64,000 nucleotides of DNA, taken from positions 1,798,001 through 1,862,000 of the forward strand of contig NZ_JHZY01000002.1 of assembly GCF_000687915.1 (NCBI RefSeq). The letters run 5' to 3'. Of the stretch, positions 62,713 through 64,000 are shown piece by piece (position 1 is the stretch's first letter; every line of letters begins with the position of its first letter). This DNA comes from Leeuwenhoekiella sp. MAR_2009_132. Its GTDB lineage: Bacteria > Bacteroidota > Bacteroidia > Flavobacteriales > Flavobacteriaceae. The notes beneath the pieces were generated by a model, which did no database searches, was not told the origin of the DNA, and saw only the letters and a list, made by a program, of their open reading frames with translations. Made by a program: the position numbers and the translations under genes.

Positions 62713-64000
62713 TTAAAATCCAAATTTCACACTTACTCCATAATCCCTTGTAGATGGGATATTAAAGGATTCTATACCTTGTAAATTACCAGTACCTGCT
62801 CCTTGCTCTGGGTCAAAAAATTCTGCCTCATTAAGTAAGAAGAATAAATTTCTACCTACTAGAGAAAAGTTAACGCTCTTAAATGGAGAATTTTCTAACA
62901 TACGTTGTGGCATTGCATAACCAAGAACCAACTCTCTTAAACGAATGTTTGTAGCATCATATACAAAAGGCTCTGCAATAGGAGTTCTCTGACCTATAGC
63001 AGTCCAGTATTGCTCTGCGCTTATATTTGTTGTGTTTTCAGAAAAAGAACCATCATCATTTGCTACTACACCATCTACAACAAGACCATTCTCACGACCT
63101 GCTAGTGTAAGGCTATTTACTCCCAGACCTGCTTGTCTAGCTTGAGTATAAGAAATTACCTCACCACCTATTCTTAAATCAATAAGAAAGCTCAAAGAGA
63201 AATCTTTGTATCTAAAACTGTTCTTTAAACCACCCGTCCAGTCTGGATTAAAGTTACCAGCCAATACATCAAAACTGTTTGTTGCTAAAGGAATACCTGC
63301 AGAATTTACTATAATCTCTCCAGCGTCATTTCTTTGAAAACCTTTAATATATAAATCTCCATATTGGCCGCCTTTAACAACTTTACTTCTTACCAATCTA
63401 CCTTCTCCTAAAACCAGCTCTTCTCTATCTTCAAATATTGATATAATTTCAGAATTGTAAGAAGCATAATTTGCCAGTATATCCCAGGAGAAATTTTCTG
63501 TTTCTATAGGGGTTGCATTTAGCGTAATCTCTATACCACTATTTTGTATCTCACCTCCATTAACAACTGCTTTAGAATAACCTGAAGATTCTGGTGTGTT
63601 GATACTAAAAATTTGATTTTTGGTATTGGTTTTAAAGTAAGTAAAATCTAATCCCAATCGGTTACTTAAGAATCTAAAATCTGCACCAAATTCTACTGAA
63701 TTTGAAATTTCTGGTTTAAGATTAGGATTTGCAGCTGTAGTTTGCCCATAAAGCATACCACCATTTCCACCTATATACGATAATTGTGGACTTAATTGAT
63801 AAGGATCGGTATCATTACCTACTTCAGCATAAGAAGCTCTTACTTTTGCATAGGTAATAAATTCTGGCAACTCCACCATTTCAGAAATCACACCTGAAAG
63901 ACCTACAGAAGGATAAAAGAATGATCTGTTTGCTTCTGGTAGTGTAGACGACCAGTCGTTACGAGCTGTAACATCTAAGAATAATCGATTTCTATATCCT
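62713..64000 (-). CDS. SusC/RagA-family TonB-dependent outer-membrane transporter (5' part outside window)
   Basis: The frame continues through the right edge of the window: bases 63892-64000 translate on the minus strand as a typical SusC stretch (RLFLDVTARNDWSST, then RSFFYPSVGLSGV), so the apparent start at a GTG at 63891 is internal. The visible 428 residues are the C-terminal half of the 22-stranded barrel, including LKPEISNSVEFGADFRF, a run of alternating beta strands, and the terminal YGVSVKFGF with a final Phe for barrel insertion. The protein imports an unknown ligand with its SusD partner, using TonB energy. Confidence 0.93.
   Translation of the reverse strand, partial: GYRNRLFLDVTARNDWSSTLPEANRSFFYPSVGLSGVISEMVELPEFITYAKVRASYAEVGNDTDPYQLSPQLSYIGGNGGMLYGQTTAANPNLKPEISNSVEFGADFRFLSNRLGLDFTYFKTNTKNQIFSINTPESSGYSKAVVNGGEIQNSGIEITLNATPIETENFSWDILANYASYNSEIISIFEDREELVLGEGRLVRSKVVKGGQYGDLYIKGFQRNDAGEIIVNSAGIPLATNSFDVLAGNFNPDWTGGLKNSFRYKDFSLSFLIDLRIGGEVISYTQARQAGLGVNSLTLAGRENGLVVDGVVANDDGSFSENTTNISAEQYWTAIGQRTPIAEPFVYDATNIRLRELVLGYAMPQRMLENSPFKSVNFSLVGRNLFFLLNEAEFFDPEQGAGTGNLQGIESFNIPSTRDYGVSVKFGF

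Noticed and set aside
63889..63891. Start codon of the SusC-type gene inside the window
   Set aside because: The frame upstream stays open to the window edge and encodes typical SusC sequence, so the gene is truncated by the window rather than starting here.
1..64000. Mobile elements, CRISPR arrays, tRNA or rRNA genes
   Set aside because: I saw no transposase or integrase, no regularly spaced repeats, and no tRNA- or rRNA-like segments in any gap.

Overview
The window looks like chromosomal DNA of a marine or environmental Bacteroidota of the family Flavobacteriaceae. The sequence is AT-rich. Upstream regions are A/T-rich and lack Shine-Dalgarno motifs, several carry the Bacteroidota TAnnTTTG -7 box, and there is a SusC/SusD pair, many lipoproteins, a DUF4295 ribosomal gene beside rpmG-rpmB, and a Nudix-type arabinose regulator. 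I see no tRNA, rRNA, CRISPR array, insertion sequence, phage gene or integration site. No gap between genes exceeds 300 bases.

Layout. 1-716: end of an unidentified gene and a YdeI/OmpD-associated protein, closed by a two-way terminator. 737-13562: an L-arabinose regulon. One leftward operon carries araB-araD-Na+ symporter-araA-aldose epimerase. A second carries secreted GH51, GH43 and GH127 enzymes, and a divergent Nudix regulator follows. The two operons share a 21-bp element (17/21 identical), which is my candidate operator. 13767-18151: a carotenoid cluster (B12-type MerR regulator, crtI, crtB, crtZ, DUF2071 protein) without a lycopene cyclase gene. The regulator keeps the W-x9-EH and E-x-H-x-x-G cobalamin signatures of CarH-type light sensors. 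18141-31014: bshC, an M14 peptidase-MscS-M16 peptidase operon, a CarboxypepD_reg-like protein, rimO, a serine hydrolase and an amidase.

31101-40179: housekeeping genes. These are ftsY, DUF4295-rpmG-rpmB, a five-gene operon (exonuclease, CarboxypepD_reg-like protein, FAH-family enzyme, Hpt protein, CinA), a lipoyl E2 acyltransferase, a glycosyltransferase and recR. 40233-46934: seven genes for nucleotide sugars (dTDP-L-rhamnose, UDP-ManNAc and probably UDP-GalNAcA), which feed surface polysaccharide. 47147-50717: a Dps-MscS-lipoprotein operon and a membrane pentapeptide-repeat protein.

50770-64000: a GNAT/nitrilase fusion; a 1236-residue lipoprotein combining a calcineurin-like phosphoesterase, a possible atypical kinase-like middle region and a C-terminal beta-barrel; an HD-domain protein fused to a Pycsar-type transmembrane effector domain, tail-to-tail with a GAF protein carrying a CxxCxC cluster; a TlpA-like lipoprotein; and the 3' end of a SusC/SusD operon running off the right edge.

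The parts most worth a second look are the tripartite lipoprotein (52366-56076), the HD-PycTM/GAF pair (56124-59705), the putative B12 photoreceptor with its inverted-repeat operator (13695-14669) and the paired arabinose operators. All functions are inferred from sequence alone.
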